A stretch of DNA of 64,000 bases from Nocardia testacea NBRC 100365 (lineage in GTDB: Bacteria > Actinomycetota > Actinomycetes > Mycobacteriales > Mycobacteriaceae), in contig NZ_BAGJ01000267.1 of NCBI RefSeq assembly GCF_000308775.1, forward strand, positions 1 to 64,000. The letters run 5' to 3'. The notes below the pieces were generated by a model. That model saw nothing but the letters and a program-made list of their open reading frames with translations, had not been told where the DNA came from and did not search any database. A program made the translations under genes and the position numbers. Numbering within the stretch: the first letter of the stretch is position 1; each line of letters starts with the position of its first letter. This document shows positions 43,395 through 52,102 of the stretch, piece by piece.

Positions 43395-44729
43395 ATGGCA
43401 ATCACCGAAGTCGCTGTCTACGCGCACCTCCGCCCCGCTGATGTCGAAGCGCTCGGCCTCGAGCTCGACGCGATCCGACGGGACATCGTGGCGCAACGAG
43501 GCGCGCGGGACGCGGCCTATATCCGCCGCACCATCGCCCTACAGCGCGGGCTGGACGGGACCTCTCGTGTGGTCATCGCCCTCGGCCGGGGCGCAGTGTG
43601 CTGGGCGCTGGGAACCGCCGGACTGGCGGTGGCCAAGATCATCGAGAACATGGAACTCGGCCACAATATCTGCCACGGCCAATGGGATTGGATGAACGAT
43701 CCCGAAATTCATTCCGGCACCTGGGAATGGGATATGGCGGGGTTGTCCTCGCAATGGCGCTACGCCCACAACTTCCGCCACCACGTGTACACGAACGTGC
43801 TGGGTATGGACGACGATATCGGTTTCGGTGTGATGCGGGTGACCCGAGACCAGCCGTGGCGGCCCCGGTTACTGTTGCAGCCGTTCCAGAATCTTCTGCT
43901 GGCGGCGGTGTTCGAATGGGGTATCGCTCTGCACGACCTGTATTCCGAACGTGATCGCGTCGCCACCCCCAGGGGAAAGGCTGCGGAGACCAGGGCGTTC
44001 GTGAAGAAGATCGGCAGACAGGTCGGCAAGGATTATGTGCTGTTCCCGGCGCTGAGCGGGCGGCGGTGGCGGCGGACCCTCGCTGCGAACGCGGCAGCCA
44101 ACACCGCGCGCAATCTGTGGGCGTATGTCGTGATCTTCTGCGGCCACTTTCCCGACGGTGCGGAGAAATTCGATCCCGCCGTGGTCGAGGCGGAGTCGAA
44201 GGCGGAGTGGTATCTGCGACAGATGCTGGGTACCGCCAACTTCGACGCCGGGCCGATGCTCGCGTTCCTGAGCGGAAACCTCTGCTATCAGATCGAACAC
44301 CATCTCTTCCCGGACCTGCCCAGCAATCGCTACGCCGAGATGAGTCACCGGGTGCGGGCGCTGTGCGATGAGTACGACCTCCCGTACACCACCGGCCCCC
44401 TGCTGCGCCAATATCTACTCACCCTGCGCACCATCCTCAAACTCGCTTTGCCGGACAGCTTCCTGACCGCAACGAGCGACGATGCGCCCGAAACGGCCTC
44501 GGAGAAGAAGTTCCACGGTCACGACGCCCGGGGGGACGGCCGATCCGGCAGCAGCGAACTCGGTGCGACCGGCCGACGTGGCCTGCGCTCGGCACTGCGC
44601 GCGTTGGCGGCGCAGTCGAGGCCCGGCAGACGAAGAAAGGCGGAAAGGCGCAGCTTCGAACAGGTGGACCTCCCGGTACCTACCCGGAAACCTGCGGTGG
44701 CCCGTGGTGTTCATCGCGCGACGGGGTGA
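43395..44729 (+). CDS. Membrane acyl-CoA desaturase, DesA3-like
   Basis: Di-iron membrane desaturase of 444 residues that inserts a double bond into acyl-CoA, like mycobacterial DesA3. The three His boxes are HNICH (about residue 91), HNFRHH (about 125) and QIEHH (about 299), all intact. Two hydrophobic pairs lie between them. The last 75 residues (from about 370) are charged and Arg-rich, longer than the usual tail. GAGGGGATGA precedes the ATG at 43395. It is divergent from TetR copy 2 and is followed 10 bp later by the six-hairpin protein. Likely membrane-fluidity control. Confidence 0.9.
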   Translation: MAITEVAVYAHLRPADVEALGLELDAIRRDIVAQRGARDAAYIRRTIALQRGLDGTSRVVIALGRGAVCWALGTAGLAVAKIIENMELGHNICHGQWDWMNDPEIHSGTWEWDMAGLSSQWRYAHNFRHHVYTNVLGMDDDIGFGVMRVTRDQPWRPRLLLQPFQNLLLAAVFEWGIALHDLYSERDRVATPRGKAAETRAFVKKIGRQVGKDYVLFPALSGRRWRRTLAANAAANTARNLWAYVVIFCGHFPDGAEKFDPAVVEAESKAEWYLRQMLGTANFDAGPMLAFLSGNLCYQIEHHLFPDLPSNRYAEMSHRVRALCDEYDLPYTTGPLLRQYLLTLRTILKLALPDSFLTATSDDAPETASEKKFHGHDARGDGRSGSSELGATGRRGLRSALRALAAQSRPGRRRKAERRSFEQVDLPVPTRKPAVARGVHRATG

Positions 44730-44739
44730 GGAAGTACGC

Positions 44740-45750
44740 ATGAATACGATCACCGTTTCCTACGCCCATCTGTTCCGGCTCAGTGACGAATGCGGGGTCT
44801 TCGAGCACGCGAGGCTCATCGAGCCCCTCGTCGAATACGGCTACTGTGTCGACGATGTCGCCCGCGGTCTCGTCGTCGCCGTTCGCGAAACCGAACCCAC
44901 CCAACAGTTGCTCGACCTCACCAAGGTGTACTTCGACTTCGTAGTCGATGCGCTCACTCCGGACGGGCGTTGTCACAATCGGCGCGGATCGGACCGGCAC
45001 TGGCAGGACGAACCGAGCCTTGACGACCACTGGGGCCGCGCATTGTGGGCCCTGGGAACGGTCGTCGCGAACCGGCCCGATCTGGCGCGGACCGCGCTGG
45101 CGCGTTTCACGGCCGCTGCCCGGCAGCGGCCCGCGTCTGCTCGTGCGATGGCGTTCGGCGCATTGGGTGCGGCCGAGGTTTTGCGTGTTGATCCGGTGAA
45201 CCACTGTGCCCGTGACTATTTGGACGATACGGCGATGTTGATCGGTGCGCCGACTCGCAGGTTCGACTGGCGGTGGCCCGAGCCGCGGCTGGAGTACGCC
45301 AACGCCGTACTGGCAGAGGCGTTGCTCGCGGTCGGCTCGGTACCCGGCAGAGAACGTATACAGGCGGATGGATTGGCGATGTTGCGCTGGTTGCTCGAGA
45401 CCGAGACGGCCGGCGATCACCTCTCCGTGACTCCGGTCGACGGCTGGGCGACCAGGGAGCCCCGGCCCGGCTTCGATCAGCAGCCCGTCGAGGTCGCGTG
45501 CCTGGCCGATGCCTGCGCCCGGGCCTACGACGCCACGGGCGACCAACGCTGGAAGGCCGCCGTCATGCTGTGTGAGGCGTGGTTTCGTGGCGCGAACGAT
45601 ATCGGTATCTCGTTGCTCGATCCGGAGAGCAACGGCTGCTCCGACGGGCTGGAGCGCACGGGACGCAACGAAAACCAGGGCGCCGAGGCGACACTCGCGC
45701 TGCTCTCTACTCAGCAGCAAGCTCGGCGGTTGGCGCCAGAGCCGTCGTAA
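44740..45750 (+). CDS. Six-hairpin glycosidase-like protein
   Basis: 336 residues of alpha-helical repeats like an (alpha/alpha)6 barrel. Typical pieces are YGYCVDDVARGLVVAVRET, HWQDEPSLDDHWGRALWALG and RLEYANAVLAEALLAVGSV, and GCSDGLERTGRNENQGAEATLALL near the end. Similar domains occur alone or fused to GT4 glycosyltransferases in actinobacteria. A glycan-processing or binding role is plausible, but no catalytic pair is certain. ATG at 44740, 10 bp after the desaturase stop, so the two are probably co-transcribed. Confidence 0.7.
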   Translation: MNTITVSYAHLFRLSDECGVFEHARLIEPLVEYGYCVDDVARGLVVAVRETEPTQQLLDLTKVYFDFVVDALTPDGRCHNRRGSDRHWQDEPSLDDHWGRALWALGTVVANRPDLARTALARFTAAARQRPASARAMAFGALGAAEVLRVDPVNHCARDYLDDTAMLIGAPTRRFDWRWPEPRLEYANAVLAEALLAVGSVPGRERIQADGLAMLRWLLETETAGDHLSVTPVDGWATREPRPGFDQQPVEVACLADACARAYDATGDQRWKAAVMLCEAWFRGANDIGISLLDPESNGCSDGLERTGRNENQGAEATLALLSTQQQARRLAPEPS

Positions 45751-45864
45751 CCGATGCGCGGACCGGCAATCCCTCGCCTGTCGATCAGACGCCTCGGACG
45801 CGCGCCGGTCCCGAACCGAATCACCATGACAGGCCGCAGCACGGCCGCGACAGGAGTGTCGATC

Positions 45865-46317
45865 ATGACGTCACAACCGAACGCGTTCGACGCTCGTCGG
45901 CAGGAGTGGTCGACCCGCCGCGTACGGCTGGAGTTGGGTGCCGCCGACGAGAGAGCCGATGGTGTCTGGTGGCCGCACAGCCGCGACCTCGTCGCCGAAC
46001 TCGCGGGTCTGTTCGCGGCGCTGCAGCCCGGATTCGGGCCGGTCCGGCGCGTGCTCTATCACATCGACGAGTGGTCCACCGCACCAGGTGAACTGGAAAG
46101 CGGCGGCCGGTGTGTTCGACTCGACGGCTACCGGCGCCGGCAGGCGCGCACTCTCGATATCGTCGGGGACGGCGCTACGCTGACCCTTCGGCTCATCACT
46201 CCGGTCGCCGCCACGAGCGCGGGGCGGCCGCTTAGGGATTCCGGAAGCGGGGCAGGGCCCGAAATCGAGGGATGGCTGAGGGCGCGGCGGAAAGCTGCGC
46301 CGCAAAGTGGCCCGTGA
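45865..46317 (+). CDS. DUF5994-family protein, copy A
   Basis: 150 residues. The family signature is VRLELGAAD...ADGVWWPHSRDLVAELAGLF, then VLYHIDEWSTAP and VRLDGYRRRQARTLDIVGDG. CAGGAG stands 10 bases before the ATG at 45865, which I prefer to longer in-frame starts. It follows the six-hairpin gene by 114 bp. Two more members of the family lie 870-1900 bp downstream. DUF5994 proteins are small, soluble and uncharacterised, and are common in mycolate bacteria, to my knowledge. Confidence 0.82.
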   Translation: MTSQPNAFDARRQEWSTRRVRLELGAADERADGVWWPHSRDLVAELAGLFAALQPGFGPVRRVLYHIDEWSTAPGELESGGRCVRLDGYRRRQARTLDIVGDGATLTLRLITPVAATSAGRPLRDSGSGAGPEIEGWLRARRKAAPQSGP

Positions 46318-46488
46318 GCTGGCCGGACCCTGCGGCGGCCCGACTTCCGGGCGTCGGCGCCGGTATGCGGCAGTGTCCGGCGCTGTCGAGATCGGCCGGG
46401 CCCGCCGCGTCGCGCCGGCCGGCGGACGACGGCGTGAGCCGCGTTCTGTCCACAGGACCCCATACGGGCGGTGGGGTCGGCTGCGCAC

Positions 46489-46500
46489 CGTAGACCTACA
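46489..46500. promoter_or_regulatory. TGTAG-NN-CTACA-type palindrome
   Basis: CGTAGACCTACA, one base from the symmetric TGTAGNNCTACA seen at 41071 and 41510. It lies 63 bp upstream of the small membrane protein gene at 46563. Suggests that gene belongs to the TetR regulon. Confidence 0.45.
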
Positions 46501-46562
46501 CTGTTGACACCAGGGTCGGAGCGGAGTCTACTGGAAGTACCCAACAGATCCGAGGGATCGCC

Positions 46563-47024
46563 ATGATCGTCATCATCGGACTCCTCATCCTTGTCGCCGC
46601 TGTACTCGTCGGTGTCGCGGGAGTGTTCGCCAACAGCGGCTCTGCGCACACACTGACCGACAACTTCGCGGTGTTCGGCTACCACGTCACCGGCTCCACC
46701 GGGGTGCTGTTCCTCTATGGCATCGTGGTCGGCGGTGTCGGAATCGCCGGGCTGGCATTGCTGCTGGCCGGGGCTCGCCGTAGCGCCCGCCGTGGACGTG
46801 CCGCCCGCCGCGAACTCGAAGCAGCGCGTCGCGACAACTCTGCCGGCCAGGCGCGCCCACCGATCGGCGCGGAGCGGGGAGCCCCCACCTACTACACCCA
46901 CACCGGTACCACCGATATCGCTGGTGAGGGGCCCGGTTACGCCGCCGCACCGTACTCCGGTCCTCAGCCCGCACACCGCCGCCGCGGTTTGAGCCAGATC
47001 TTCGGTCGAGCAGGCACTCGATAG
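46563..47024 (+). CDS. Two-helix membrane protein with charged tail
   Basis: 153 residues. Helix 1 is residues 1-22, helix 2 about 50-72, with a short external loop (NSGSAHTLTDNFAVFGYHVTG written in part as TDNFAVFGYHVTG). The tail is Arg-rich, ending in RRRGLSQIFGRAGTR. It resembles the small conserved membrane proteins with GYHVTGSTG loops found beside stress genes in mycobacteria and Nocardia; role unknown. ATG at 46563. A TetR-type palindrome lies upstream, and two DUF5994 genes follow. Confidence 0.72.
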   Translation: MIVIIGLLILVAAVLVGVAGVFANSGSAHTLTDNFAVFGYHVTGSTGVLFLYGIVVGGVGIAGLALLLAGARRSARRGRAARRELEAARRDNSAGQARPPIGAERGAPTYYTHTGTTDIAGEGPGYAAAPYSGPQPAHRRRGLSQIFGRAGTR

Positions 47025-47186
47025 CCGGGGCGCTCCGCGCGGCGCGGAAGCCCGGCCACCGAGGCCCGTCGGCCACCCGTCGTACCGAGATCTCATCCGA
47101 GGCCGGGCACTTCGCGTGATCTTCCTCGGAGCTTCACCCACCCTTCAATGAGCAGGGGCCCCTCGGTCCCGGTCAGGAGCGTCGCG

Positions 47187-47768
47187 ATGACGCTGCAACA
47201 CGAGCAGATCCGTCTGGATCGCTCTACCCGCTTCTCCCTCTGCACCGGCCCGCAGCCGGCATCGCGGCGGCGACCGACACCGCGACGCGGGACAGTGCAC
47301 GGTGCCTGGTGGCCGCACACCGACGATCTGGTCGCCGAACTGGCCGCTCTCGATGTCGAGGCGCTACAGCGCGGGCGAGTTCGCCCGGTCGATCGCATCA
47401 TGTACAACACCGACGATTGGCAACCCGCGCCGAAGCGGACGACGCTCAGCGGACGTTCGGTTCGTCTGGCCGGCTATCGGCATCTACCCGCGCATACCGT
47501 CTGTGTCCTCGGTGTGGACCGGACCCGCCTCGTGCTGCTGGTGATACCCCCGCTCACCGGGCCCGCGACCGCGCAGGCGCTGCTGTCCGCCGCGTCCCGG
47601 CCCGGCAACGAACTCACCGCCCGCGAACTGGTGGCGGACACCGGTCGGCAGATGCTCGAGCACACGCAGAACGCGGACGCGTTGCTCCGCTGGGACGACG
47701 AAGGTGGCCGAGTCCTGGTCCCGGCGGGCAGCACCTTCACTCAGGTGACTCCGAGGAGGTCGGTATGA
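47187..47768 (+). CDS. DUF5994-family protein, copy B
   Basis: 193 residues, the longest of the three copies. Core pattern VHGAWWPHTDDLVAELAAL, MYNTDDWQPAPKR, VRLAGYRHLPAHTVCVLGVD, then a C-terminal extension (LLRWDDEGGRVLVPAG) that copies A and C lack. CAGGAG stands 8 bases before the ATG at 47187. Its stop overlaps the ATG of copy C by 4 bases (47765-47768), so copies B and C are made together. Function unknown. Confidence 0.82.
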   Translation: MTLQHEQIRLDRSTRFSLCTGPQPASRRRPTPRRGTVHGAWWPHTDDLVAELAALDVEALQRGRVRPVDRIMYNTDDWQPAPKRTTLSGRSVRLAGYRHLPAHTVCVLGVDRTRLVLLVIPPLTGPATAQALLSAASRPGNELTARELVADTGRQMLEHTQNADALLRWDDEGGRVLVPAGSTFTQVTPRRSV

Positions 47769-48220
47769 AATATGACCCGCAGACCACAGGTTCCGGTCGA
47801 TTCCAGGCCACGACAGGCGGCGGACAACCGTTCGCCACACCCACCCGCACACCGCGTCTACTGCTCGGCGCGCCCGCGCAACGTCCCGAAGGCGTCGACG
47901 GTGCATGGTGGCCCAGAACCGACAACCTCACCACCGAACTGCACGATCTGATCAGCGCCCTCACCACACGACTGGGGGTCACCACACGGATCGCCTTCGA
48001 CTGGAATGCACTGAGCCTGTCCCAGCGGGGCATCGATGCGCCCGACGGGATCGAGGTCACCGGACCTCTGCCGGACCAACCGGCCACGGTGATGTACGTA
48101 TTCGGCCTGCACGATCGGTGCTTACGATTGCTGGTGATCGATCCCGCCACAACTGCGGCCCGCGCCGAAGCGCAGATGCGCGCCGCCGTCCGCCCCGTCG
48201 CGGACCATTCGGAACAATGA
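47765..48220 (+). CDS. DUF5994-family protein, copy C
   Basis: 151 residues. Core pattern VDGAWWPRTDNLTTELHDLI, then IAFDWNALSLSQRG and VMYVFGLHDRCLRLLVIDP. GAGGAGGT precedes the ATG at 47765, which overlaps the end of copy B. Sequence has drifted more than A and B; the VRL-x-GYR segment is replaced by IEVTGPLPDQ. Translational coupling suggests a heteromer of copies B and C. Function unknown. Confidence 0.82.
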   Translation: MKYDPQTTGSGRFQATTGGGQPFATPTRTPRLLLGAPAQRPEGVDGAWWPRTDNLTTELHDLISALTTRLGVTTRIAFDWNALSLSQRGIDAPDGIEVTGPLPDQPATVMYVFGLHDRCLRLLVIDPATTAARAEAQMRAAVRPVADHSEQ

Positions 48221-48539
48221 ACGGGCTTTTTCCGGAGCGGCGGTGAACTCCCCGGTTGCCCATGTTCTGCGTTTCCTGGACGGCTCGTACTGGGAGGTCA
48301 CTCGACCTGCGCGACGGCCAGGGCGTGCACGGAACCACTGATCCGGGAACACATCCGGGAGACCCCTGCTACACGAGTTCGCCCCACGCGGCAGCCCGTC
48401 CGAATGCTGCTTCGGGAGCGGGCGTGTGGCCGGGCGCGCGGGAAGTGGACGCCGACCGGGGGACGTTTATCCGGTGCTCGAATGGCTATACCGGCGGTGC
48501 CGGAGGTGGGTTGAACAGTCAGCTTCTCTCTGGACCTGC

Positions 48540-48770
48540 CGTTGGTGGCCGGTGCCGTGCTCGAGCAGCCCGAGGCTGCCGGCGGCGGGGTTGATGACCA
48601 CCACCAAGCAGATCGGCGCGGCGCTGGGGTTGGCGGTGCTGATCACGGTGGGCCCCAGGTGGTCTGGAGGGCTACAACCGGGCGTTCCCGTGATCGCGGT
48701 GGCGATGGTGGCGGCGGCCGCCACGGTGCTGCTTCCCCGCCCACCGCGATATCGCCGACCCCGGCCGGTA
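48540..48770 (+). pseudogene. C-terminal remnant of an MFS (DHA2) exporter
   Basis: The frame near 48590 reads LMTTTKQIGAALGLAVLITVG and then a hydrophobic stretch VIAVAMVAAAATVLLPRP. This matches the last helices of EmrB/QacA-type 14-helix drug exporters. There is no start or upstream part; the preceding 300 bp do not read as MFS. It lies just outside the left end of the 12-kb element. Confidence 0.55.
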
Positions 48771-48908
48771 GGTGACTTCCGGGCCGGGCCCGGGTCAGGG
48801 GTGGGGGCGTGCGTGCGTCGAGGAGTTCGCCGAATTCGTTGGTGTTTATTCACAAGCCTGCTGAGGATCGGAAAATCCTGTTGACCTGCGGAAACGCTGT
48901 CGCAGGTT

Positions 48909-48958
48909 TGTGCCCTCGGCAGGATTCGAACCTGCGACACCCGCTTTAGGAGAGCGGT
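48909..48958. repeat. Left attachment-site repeat
   Basis: Identical over 50 bp to 60959-61008; equals tRNA-Arg(CCT) bases 26-73 plus two flanking bases. The 5' part of a tRNA is missing here, so it is an attachment site and not a gene. The flank to its left (48865-48908) is what resembles 40334-40376. Confidence 0.92.
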
Positions 48959-49171
48959 CCACCTGGATTCGGGAGCTGCGGACCCGGTGTCAAAACCCTC
49001 TCTACCAGGGCGAATATGTGAACAGGTGTGAGCCGGTGTTAGCCAGTGTGAGGCTAGTTTGTAGTCACGTTGTAGTCAGCGAATATGGCGCTGAACTGGT
49101 AGTACGCAGGTCTCTGTAGCTACAGCGCTACCGGCCCGCAGGGCTCGGCTCTCCGAAATCGAACACAGGGG

Positions 49172-49209
49172 CGAAGGCCCGGGACGCCACGATGGGTTCC
49201 GGGCCTTCG
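49172..49209. terminator. Hairpin in the left end of the element
   Basis: CGAAGGCCCGG and CCGGGCCTTCG form an 11-bp perfect stem with a 16-base loop, followed by TTCGTCCG. In the 530-bp gene-free interval 48959-49488. Confidence 0.55.
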
Positions 49210-49294
49210 TTCGTCCGCCATCGCACCCCCGCCGCCTAGACTCAGGATTGCTCCGAGTTCAGATATGTATCGGTAGCGCTGCCGGATAGCCCGA

Positions 49295-49327
49295 ACGGCC
49301 TCCAGTCCTTCACGGACCGGAGGCCGT
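49295..49327. terminator. Second hairpin in the left end
   Basis: ACGGCCTCC and GGAGGCCGT, 9-bp perfect stem, followed by TTTGCG on the sequence's right. With the previous hairpin it insulates the first element gene from chromosomal transcription. The rest of 48959-49488 shows nothing. Confidence 0.55.
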
Positions 49328-49488
49328 TTGCGTGCCCGGGGTCTCTGCGCAGCCCGGCCGTACCGTCCGGTGCAGGGCGCGGCCTACCATCCCTCTCCTT
49401 CTGTCTCGGGGGCCGCGCCCGTTCTCGTCCTCCGGCGGCTGCGGTATCCGCTCATACCCTCCAGGCAAGAGACCAGGAGGCCATCACC

Positions 49489-50259
49489 ATGACGAACCCG
49501 TTGCCCGCCGTGAGATTCGAGGCACCGCCGCTCGCACCCGCCGGGCACGGGCTGTACGCCGCAGCCACCGTGTTCGACCTGAACGAACCCGCGCGGCTAC
49601 TGGGCGGCGTGCGCGTAGAGCCGTACAACTGCGACACCGGGGCCGGGACGTACAGCGCCGACCTGTGTGACGACGATCCGGCGGTGAAGGCTGCCGGGGA
49701 GCGCGGCGAACCGCTGGTGTTCAACCCGATGGTGGTCTACGCCGCGTCCGAGTGCTCTCCGGATCAGACGGAGCAGGAAGTCATGGACCGGGCCGCGCAT
49801 ACCCGCCGCCTCCATGAGCCCTTGCTCGTCGAATCCGCCTTCGCCGCCCGGCTGTTGACCGACGCCGGAGCGCCCACCGTGGTGCCCGATCTGGCGACCG
49901 CTGTCGGCGTGCTCGAGGAGTTCTTGGGCGAGCAGGGATACACCGGGTACATCCACGCGGCACGGCGCTGGGCAGCGGCAGCGGGCGACCTGAAGGCGAC
50001 CGGTAGCGGCGCGCTGATGCGCACGAACCTTCAGAACACCTGGGTGTTCGGCGGCGGCTACGCGGACGCGCTCGGGGACACCCTCATTGCCACCGGTCAG
50101 CTGTTCGTCTGGCGGTATCCGCCGTTCGAGCACGTGGTGACGGTAGGCAGCAGCGGTACCCCGGAGTTCAACAACAGCGTCTACGCGCTCTCGGAGCGCA
50201 TCATCACCGTGGCCTACGAATGCGCAGTAATGGCCGTGCAGATCGATCCGACTCCGTAG
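49489..50259 (+). CDS. Phage virion-like protein
   Basis: 256 residues, no signal or membrane helix. The C-terminal half follows a pattern I associate with actinophage structural proteins: FLGEQGYTGYIHAARRWAAA, LMRTNLQNTWVFGGGYADAL, LIATGQLFVWRYPPFE, ALSERIITVAYECAVMAV. Such proteins are built late in infection and sit in the capsid or its vertex region; the exact class is not certain. CAGGAGG stands before the ATG at 49489. It is the first gene of the left, rightward-reading segment. Recognition is from memory of the pattern, so confidence in function is moderate. Confidence 0.65.
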   Translation: MTNPLPAVRFEAPPLAPAGHGLYAAATVFDLNEPARLLGGVRVEPYNCDTGAGTYSADLCDDDPAVKAAGERGEPLVFNPMVVYAASECSPDQTEQEVMDRAAHTRRLHEPLLVESAFAARLLTDAGAPTVVPDLATAVGVLEEFLGEQGYTGYIHAARRWAAAAGDLKATGSGALMRTNLQNTWVFGGGYADALGDTLIATGQLFVWRYPPFEHVVTVGSSGTPEFNNSVYALSERIITVAYECAVMAVQIDPTP

Positions 50260-50292
50260 GTCCGGGCGATTGCCGGCCGAATTCGGTGAAGG

Positions 50293-50544
50293 TTATCGGC
50301 CGTCCGCGACGGTCACCGTGACCGTCATGCCCTCGCTCAGCAGTGTGCGCGGGTCGACGTCCAACGTCTCCGCCAGCCGCTCCAGGGCGTCAAGCGAGAG
50401 GTTCGTCAGGCCGCGCTCCATTCGGCTCGCATATGTCCGATTGACCCGTAAAACCTCATCGGCGAATCGCTCCTGGCTGAAGCCGCGCGCTACCCGGATG
50501 CGGCGCACGTTGCGCCCGACGATGACGCGCAGGGGATCAGACAT
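50293..50544 (-). CDS. XRE/Cro-C1-type repressor
   Basis: 83 residues: a classic HTH (VGRNVRRIRVARGFSQERFA, VNRTYASRMERGLTNLS, LERLAETLDVDPRTLL) and a short C-terminal tail. ATG at 50544; a longer in-frame start at 50565 is less likely. It is divergent from a rightward gene at 50692, with inverted repeats between. By size and place it is the best candidate for the maintenance repressor of the element. Confidence 0.87.
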   Translation of the reverse strand: MSDPLRVIVGRNVRRIRVARGFSQERFADEVLRVNRTYASRMERGLTNLSLDALERLAETLDVDPRTLLSEGMTVTVTVADGR

Positions 50545-50626
50545 GGTGCATCTGACTGTGCCCATTCGGTCGCTTGAGGTCTACGCATCTATACGTGCGT
50601 CGCCTGATATGTAACGGATTCCGTGC

Positions 50627-50650
50627 GTATTCGTATCCGCCGGTGAATAC
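50627..50650. promoter_or_regulatory. Inverted repeat, candidate repressor operator
   Basis: GTATTC-N12-GAATAC, in the 147-bp gap between the XRE gene and the gene at 50692. The gap is notably AT-rich for this window and holds several GTAT/ATAC half-sites. Likely overlaps divergent promoters. Confidence 0.5.
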
Positions 50651-50691
50651 TCATACGTGTTCGATATGCGATCGAGACAGGAGTTTCACCG

Positions 50692-51045
50692 ATGACCGAC
50701 AAAGACATGGGCGGAGTCCATCCGCTGGACACGCGCCCCGCCGCGCTGGGCTGGATCAACGCAGACGTGAGCGCCGCACCGGACCGGGACAAGGCGGCGG
50801 TACAGCAGCTGGCCGACCGGCTCGGGTACCGGCTGGTGTGGCCGGATGAAATCTCCGTGCTGCCGGTGTCCGCGCAGCTCCACAGCCTCGGGGCAGACAC
50901 GGTGCTGATGCCCGCGCCGGATCACCTCGGGCCACTGGAGCTGAGCCGGGTCATGGAGATTGCCGACGTGGAGACGGTGCACCCGCGCCTGTCCTTCGCC
51001 CGCTGGTCGATTGCCGGTGCCGTCGCGGAGGCCGGATCGTGCTGA
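50692..51045 (+). CDS. Small resolvase-fold-like protein
   Basis: 117 residues. The pattern ALGWINADVS...LADRLGYRLVWP, LGADTVLMPAPDHLGPLELSRVMEIADVETVHP resembles the resolvase N-terminal-like small proteins of mycolate bacteria, but the catalytic Ser context is not evident, so recombination activity is unlikely. ATG at 50692 preceded by ACAGGAG. Overlaps the next gene by 7 bases. Function unknown. Confidence 0.65.
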   Translation: MTDKDMGGVHPLDTRPAALGWINADVSAAPDRDKAAVQQLADRLGYRLVWPDEISVLPVSAQLHSLGADTVLMPAPDHLGPLELSRVMEIADVETVHPRLSFARWSIAGAVAEAGSC

Positions 51046-51233
51046 GCCTGATTGCCGCACTGGCCACCGCTGCTGCGCTCCCTGTCGCGGTCCTGGCGTG
51101 GTCCGCCGTCATGCCGTACCACGGGACCGGCAGCGCGGCGCGGCGAGCGCCGGACGTACCCCGCCGGACCACGGCCGGGAACTGGCTCATCGCGGAGCGG
51201 CCCATCACGGCACGCCGCGCGCCAGGGAGGTAG
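51039..51233 (+). CDS. Small membrane protein
   Basis: 64 residues starting at GTG 51039 inside the end of the previous gene. One hydrophobic segment (about 4-24) followed by a basic, Pro/Arg-rich tail. No family recognised. Overlap and reading direction suggest co-expression with the gene at 50692 and with the anchored protein at 51333. Confidence 0.55.
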   Translation: MLSLIAALATAAALPVAVLAWSAVMPYHGTGSAARRAPDVPRRTTAGNWLIAERPITARRAPGR

Positions 51234-51332
51234 TGCAGCCCGTGCAGGAAACAGAGCGGAGGCACGGCCGGGAGCTATCCGGCCGTGTCTCCGCCACCAG
51301 AGATTAACCAGACAACAGAGGAGACACACGCC

Positions 51333-51896
51333 ATGAACGACAAGCAGGCCGCGAAGCTGGCCCGGCGCAGGCGGACCAACCGCAACATCCTGATCGTGCT
51401 CGGCGTACTGCTCGCCGCCCTCCTGCTCTGCGCCGGATTCGGCGCGCTGGTCAGCCCGACCGATGCGGCCGAGCAGCCGCCCGCACCGGCCACGGAGGTA
51501 TCCGCCGCCCCGGAGGCACCGCTCGAGGCGAAGGCGCCGCCGGTCACCGCCGCCCCGGTGCCCGGGACGTACTCCGATCCCCGGTGCGCTCCGGCGAGTG
51601 ATGCCGTGGTGGCCCTGGTCGCGGACGGGCTCACCGAGGCCGGGCACAGCCTGACCAACGGAACCGTGGTGGAGGGCAGCGGCGTGACCTTCTTCGGCGC
51701 GACGACCGTCGAGGCCTCCGGCCGGATGGTGAACCGGTCCGATGTATGGGTAATCCGCGACGGAGCGGTATACGCCTCCACCGGCGGCGCGCGGCACGGC
51801 TCGATCTTCCCGAAGGTGTCCGCCGTGCTGGATATCCTCCCGAATGACGAGCTGGTCCAGCTCGCGGATACCTGCGTGATCGACCTGACCCGCTGA
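51333..51896 (+). CDS. Membrane-anchored exported protein
   Basis: 187 residues. Basic N-terminus (KLARRRRTNRNI), one membrane helix (about 20-42), a Pro/Ala-rich linker, then a compact extracytoplasmic domain with two Cys (DPRCAPASDAVVALVADGL and LADTCVIDLTR). AGAGGAGA precedes the ATG at 51333. A strong terminator follows. The form fits a surface or superinfection-type cargo protein, but no homologue is recognised. Role unknown. Confidence 0.7.
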   Translation: MNDKQAAKLARRRRTNRNILIVLGVLLAALLLCAGFGALVSPTDAAEQPPAPATEVSAAPEAPLEAKAPPVTAAPVPGTYSDPRCAPASDAVVALVADGLTEAGHSLTNGTVVEGSGVTFFGATTVEASGRMVNRSDVWVIRDGAVYASTGGARHGSIFPKVSAVLDILPNDELVQLADTCVIDLTR

Positions 51897-51912
51897 CCCA
51901 CCGCCCTCCAAG

Positions 51913-51943
51913 CGCCCCGGCCCTGATGATCAGGGCCGGGGCG
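51913..51943 (+). terminator. Strong hairpin terminator
   Basis: CGCCCCGGCCCTG and its exact complement, 13-bp stem with a 5-base loop, 17 bp after the stop at 51896. The loop and stem edge (GATGAT near GGGCCGGGG) resemble the terminator at 53000-53042. Confidence 0.8.
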
Positions 51944-52102
51944 TTCTGCTGTTACCCGGCCGCGATCGGAATCGAATCCGAGAATTGAGCGCGGAGAGAA
52001 AGCGCTACCGCGTCGTGGTCCGGCGGAACGGGGGCGGCGATTTCGACCCCCATACCCGGAAAGGACGCCGGGCTGTTCAGGGTCGGTCGCCAGGCTGTGC
52101 CC

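Noticed and set aside
48909..48958. A second tRNA-Arg gene at the left element end
   Set aside because: Only bases 26-73 are present; acceptor 5' strand and D-arm are missing, so it is an attachment site.
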